DNA of 9,618 bases from Bacillota bacterium (GTDB taxonomy: Bacteria > Bacillota > Clostridia > Oscillospirales > Acutalibacteraceae), in assembly GCA_023415895.1 (NCBI GenBank), contig JAEZJA010000179.1, forward strand, positions 1-9,618. The letters run 5' to 3'. Within the stretch, counting starts at the first letter, position 1. Every line of letters begins with the position of its first letter. Both the position numbers and the translations under genes were made by a program. The notes beneath the pieces were generated by a model. The model had not been told where the DNA came from. It did not search any database and worked only from the letters and a program-made list of their open reading frames with translations. Positions 6,965 through 9,618 of the stretch are shown here, one piece after another.

Positions 6965-7924
6965 ATGAAAAAAAGAGAACCAATGGAAAAGCTCGGGCGC
7001 AAAAATGGTGTGATGAGCCAGCGCAACCTTTTTATTTTCTTCGTTCCGGCCATCGCCTTTGCCCTCGTTTTTTGCTATGTTCCCATGGCCGGCCTGGTAA
7101 TGGCCTTCAAGGAAAATCCCAATATGTTTGGCAGCTCCACGGCAATCCAAGGAATTCTGGACGCCAAATGGGTAGGCTTCGCGAATTTTTCCAGAATATT
7201 TGCCAACAAAGAAATTATTCAGGCGCTGAAAAACACCCTGATCATCAGCACATTAAAGATCACCATCCTGTTCCCCATTCCCATCTTTCTGGCGATTATG
7301 ATCCACGAGATGAGGGGAAGAGTCATCCGAAAATCTCTCGAGATCACCATGTATCTTCCCTATTTTCTTTCCTGGGCCACGATCGGCGGTATCTTTATTG
7401 CCCTTCTCAACAAAGATATGGGTCTTGTAAACAATGTTCTCTCCGCTTTTGGTCATGAGCGCGTTGCTTTCATCACCAACAAAGATACCTTCCGGGCGGT
7501 TCTGGTGTTAAGCTCAGGCTGGAAAGATATCGGCTGGAGCACCGTCACTTACATGGCCGCCATCAGCTCGCTCGACTACAATCAGGTGGAAGCCGCCAAA
7601 ATTGACGGCGCCAGCAAGTGGCAGCAGATTCGCCACATCACCCTGCCCGGCATCCTGCCGGTCATCGCCGTGATGTTCGTCATGCGCATCGGGTATCTGC
7701 TCAATGCCGGTTTTGAACAGGTATTCATCTTCTATTCCCCCTATATTAAGGATACCGGCGATATTCTTGGCACCTACACCTATCGGTTGATCCGAGAAGC
7801 CTCCATGATGCCCCAGTATGCCATCTCGACGGCGGTAGGTCTCTTCGAGTCCGTTGCCTCGCTGATTTTGGTTCTCGGCGGCAACTACTTCTCCAAGAAG
7901 TTCTTCAAGCAAGGCATTTGGTAA
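6965..7924 (+). CDS. Sugar ABC transporter permease, LplB/YteP-type
   Basis: This 319-residue inner-membrane protein is one half of the transmembrane channel of a sugar ABC importer. The first hydrophobic helix spans about residues 22-48 (starting LFIFFVPAIAF). It is followed by a WVGFANFSRIF segment typical of this permease group and by further hydrophobic segments through the C-terminus. The cytoplasmic coupling loop that contacts the ATPase is clear: EAAKIDGA begins at Glu209, with Gly215 inside. Length is normal. An in-frame ATG at 6947 exists, but ATG 6965 has AAAAGGA 7 nt upstream, while 6947 has no good site, so 6965 is preferred. It lies downstream of the binding-protein gene and its hairpin, and 13 bp before the second permease. 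No ATPase is encoded in the window; this class usually shares a separate MsmX-like ATPase. Confidence 0.92.
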   Translation: MKKREPMEKLGRKNGVMSQRNLFIFFVPAIAFALVFCYVPMAGLVMAFKENPNMFGSSTAIQGILDAKWVGFANFSRIFANKEIIQALKNTLIISTLKITILFPIPIFLAIMIHEMRGRVIRKSLEITMYLPYFLSWATIGGIFIALLNKDMGLVNNVLSAFGHERVAFITNKDTFRAVLVLSSGWKDIGWSTVTYMAAISSLDYNQVEAAKIDGASKWQQIRHITLPGILPVIAVMFVMRIGYLLNAGFEQVFIFYSPYIKDTGDILGTYTYRLIREASMMPQYAISTAVGLFESVASLILVLGGNYFSKKFFKQGIW

Positions 7925-7937
7925 GGGAGGAACTACA

Positions 7938-9161
7938 ATGAATAACAAACTGCGAGCCTTACATACACCCGAAGAGAGAAGGGCAAGCCGGATCTCCCTC
8001 GCCATGCTCTTGTGTGTGCTTTTTTCCATAGGTCTTTTGTTTGATCAACTGCTGGATGCGCGGCTCAGTGAAGGGACCACCCTTCTAATGAATGTGATCT
8101 TCGCCGCTTTGCAGTTTCTTCTGCTGTTGGAGCAAGCCGCGCGTATCCTTCGCTTTAAACGGGAGGGCACGCTGATCGACTATCTGAAATTCAACCGGGC
8201 AGAGCTTCTCTATGCCATTGTGATCATTGTGGTTGTGCCCCTGAGCTTTCTTACACCAGGGCTGGATCCTCTGCGCTGGGTGTGCCTATTCAAGCTCCCC
8301 AACATCTGCCGGCGATATAACGATGAAAATGTATTCCAGGTAATCGCTAACTGCGTCGCCCTGCTTCTGGTCGTATTCTTCACAGTACCCTTTCTAAATG
8401 TTATCGCCAACGCCCTTTCCGCTCCGGGACAGATCATCAACGTGCTGCCAAAGAACATTGATCTGTTTGCCATCAACTATGTGCTGAAAGACACCTTGTT
8501 TCTGCGCACCTTTTTGAACTCGCTGTTCATTACCGTGACCGGGACTTGCCTTTCCGTTGTTGTCATGGCTATGGCCGCCTACCCTCTGTCCAAGAAAGAC
8601 ATGCCTCTTCGGCGGACGATGATGGTTTTTTTCATCATCACCATGCTGTTTTCCGGCGGTATGGCGCCCAAAATTCTGCTTATGAACTCTCTGGGCCTCA
8701 TGGACAACATCTGGTCTCTTATCCTGCCATCCGTGCTGAACGTTTACTATATGCTGCTGCTCAAGGGCTTTTATGAAAGCATTCCTTCCGCACTCGAGGA
8801 ATCGGCCCGTCTGGATGGAGCAAACAACTTTCAGATTCTGTTCCGTATCGTCCTTCCCATTGCCAAGCCCATGGTAGCGACGGTGGCTTTCTTTACCGCC
8901 ATCGGATACTGGAACAATATCAACAACGCGATTCTCTATGCCACGACCAACAAAACCATCTACCCGGTGCCTATGTACATCAAGAATTTTCTAAGTCAGA
9001 ACCCCATGGAGATTGCCATGAACAACCCCACGCTGCTGACTTATTGGGATGGCATCAAAATGAGCTATGTGCTTATGTCCATCGTACCTATTGCCATTGC
9101 CTATCCTTTCATCTTCCGTTATCTGCGAAGCGATGTTTCCGCCGGTGCCGTTAAGGAGTAA
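7938..9161 (+). CDS. Sugar ABC transporter permease, LplC/YtcP-type, with extra N-terminal membrane domain
   Basis: This 407-residue protein is the second permease half. Residues from about 131 onward match an ordinary LplC/YtcP-type permease: first core helix at about 136-155, a PFLNVIANALS segment (151-161), and the ATPase-coupling loop ESARLDGA starting at Glu288 with Gly294. That core alone is about 277 residues, close to the usual size. The preceding 130 residues are additional. They hold hydrophobic segments at about 19-39, 47-65 and 90-106, plus a shorter basic segment at 109-126. The start ATG 7938 is well supported by GGGAGG at 7925-7930 with a 7-nt spacer. The extension is not separated from the core by a stop or frameshift. 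Internal starts with good ribosome binding sites were not seen near residue 130, so it is most likely translated as one protein. The role of the extension is unknown. Confidence 0.9.
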   Translation: MNNKLRALHTPEERRASRISLAMLLCVLFSIGLLFDQLLDARLSEGTTLLMNVIFAALQFLLLLEQAARILRFKREGTLIDYLKFNRAELLYAIVIIVVVPLSFLTPGLDPLRWVCLFKLPNICRRYNDENVFQVIANCVALLLVVFFTVPFLNVIANALSAPGQIINVLPKNIDLFAINYVLKDTLFLRTFLNSLFITVTGTCLSVVVMAMAAYPLSKKDMPLRRTMMVFFIITMLFSGGMAPKILLMNSLGLMDNIWSLILPSVLNVYYMLLLKGFYESIPSALEESARLDGANNFQILFRIVLPIAKPMVATVAFFTAIGYWNNINNAILYATTNKTIYPVPMYIKNFLSQNPMEIAMNNPTLLTYWDGIKMSYVLMSIVPIAIAYPFIFRYLRSDVSAGAVKE

Positions 9162-9167
9162 TACGCC

Positions 9168-9618
9168 ATGGAACCATTTTCAACATACGATATCGCCATT
9201 ATCGGCGGAAGCCTGGGCGGAACCCAGGCGGCTATCAGTGCCGCCCACATGGGCAAAAGAGTCTATCTTGCAGAGGAAACGGCCTGGCTGGGTGGACAAC
9301 TTACCAGCCAAGCGGTGCCTCCCGACGAGCACAAATGGATTGAGAAGTTTGGCGCAACCAAGCGGTATTCCGGCTATCGCCGTGCGGTACGGGACTATTA
9401 TCGCCGACTTGCCGCCTTTCGCAAAGAAGTGGGAGAGCGAGAATGCTTCTGCCCCGGCAATTCGTGGGTGTCAAGATTAGCCCATGAGCCTAAGGTTGCC
9501 CATATTTTGATAATGGATATGCTGCGGCCATACATGCAAACCGGCCTAATCACGGTGGACTGCGGAGCCGTGGCCACTGAGGCGGTGGTGGAACATGACG
9601 TTATACGCCGCGTCAAGG
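9168..9618 (+). CDS. FAD-dependent oxidoreductase, N-terminal part, 3' end cut by window
   Basis: The first 150 codons of this gene are open to the window edge. The N-terminus is a Rossmann FAD-binding fold: a short strand YDIAIIGG, the glycine-rich loop GGSLGG at about 13-18, a helix TQAAISAAHMGK, a second strand RVYLAEE, and then WLGGQLTSQ. This pattern fits the FAD-dependent oxidoreductase family often found in bacterial carbohydrate-use loci (FAD_oxidored type). A conserved-looking KRYSGYRRAVRDYYRR stretch follows at about 68-83. AAGGAG at 9153-9158, inside the end of the second permease gene, precedes ATG 9168 by 9 nt, and the gap between the two genes is 6 bp, so it is in the same operon. 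No signal peptide is seen. It probably oxidises a sugar or an attached aglycone inside the cell, but the reaction cannot be assigned. Confidence 0.85.
   Translation, partial: MEPFSTYDIAIIGGSLGGTQAAISAAHMGKRVYLAEETAWLGGQLTSQAVPPDEHKWIEKFGATKRYSGYRRAVRDYYRRLAAFRKEVGERECFCPGNSWVSRLAHEPKVAHILIMDMLRPYMQTGLITVDCGAVATEAVVEHDVIRRVK

Overview
The window suggests a Gram-positive anaerobe, most likely a gut or sludge Clostridia/Firmicutes member. The reasons are strong AGGAGG-type ribosome binding sites, near-consensus sigma-A promoters in an AT-rich gap, a lipoprotein solute-binding protein of the large LplA/YtcQ type, and a matching pair of permeases with no ATPase gene beside them. The coding DNA has a moderate GC content. 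This placement rests on gene style, not on a marker gene.

Layout. (1) Positions 1-660 hold the C-terminal part of an acyl-CoA synthetase (AMP-binding ligase), cut by the window edge and apparently unrelated to the rest. (2) Positions 661-938 hold no convincing gene and end in a 17-bp bidirectional terminator (939-979) shared with a convergent gene. (3) A ROK-family sugar kinase runs leftward (978-1880). (4) An AT-rich gap of 234 bp (1881-2114) carries two divergent, nearly perfect sigma-A promoters. (5) A rightward operon then runs from 2115 to beyond the window end: a GxDLY-type SGNH esterase, a GcnA-like GH20 beta-N-acetylhexosaminidase, a lipoprotein sugar-binding protein, two ABC permeases, and the first 150 codons of an FAD-dependent oxidoreductase.

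How the genes may work together (inference). The lipoprotein captures a glycan outside the cell. The two permeases import it, powered by an ATPase encoded elsewhere, as is usual for this transporter class. The esterase and GH20 enzyme have no signal peptides, so they would act in the cytoplasm, removing an ester group and a terminal N-acetylhexosamine. The divergent ROK kinase could phosphorylate the released sugar. The FAD enzyme would oxidise a further, unknown part of the substrate. A strong hairpin after the binding-protein gene probably sets its mRNA level apart from that of the permeases.

The most unusual item is the second permease. It carries about 130 extra N-terminal residues with three hydrophobic segments and a basic fourth segment whose layout resembles a voltage-sensor (S1-S4) domain. 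The divergent promoter region also carries a mirrored octamer placed at both promoters.
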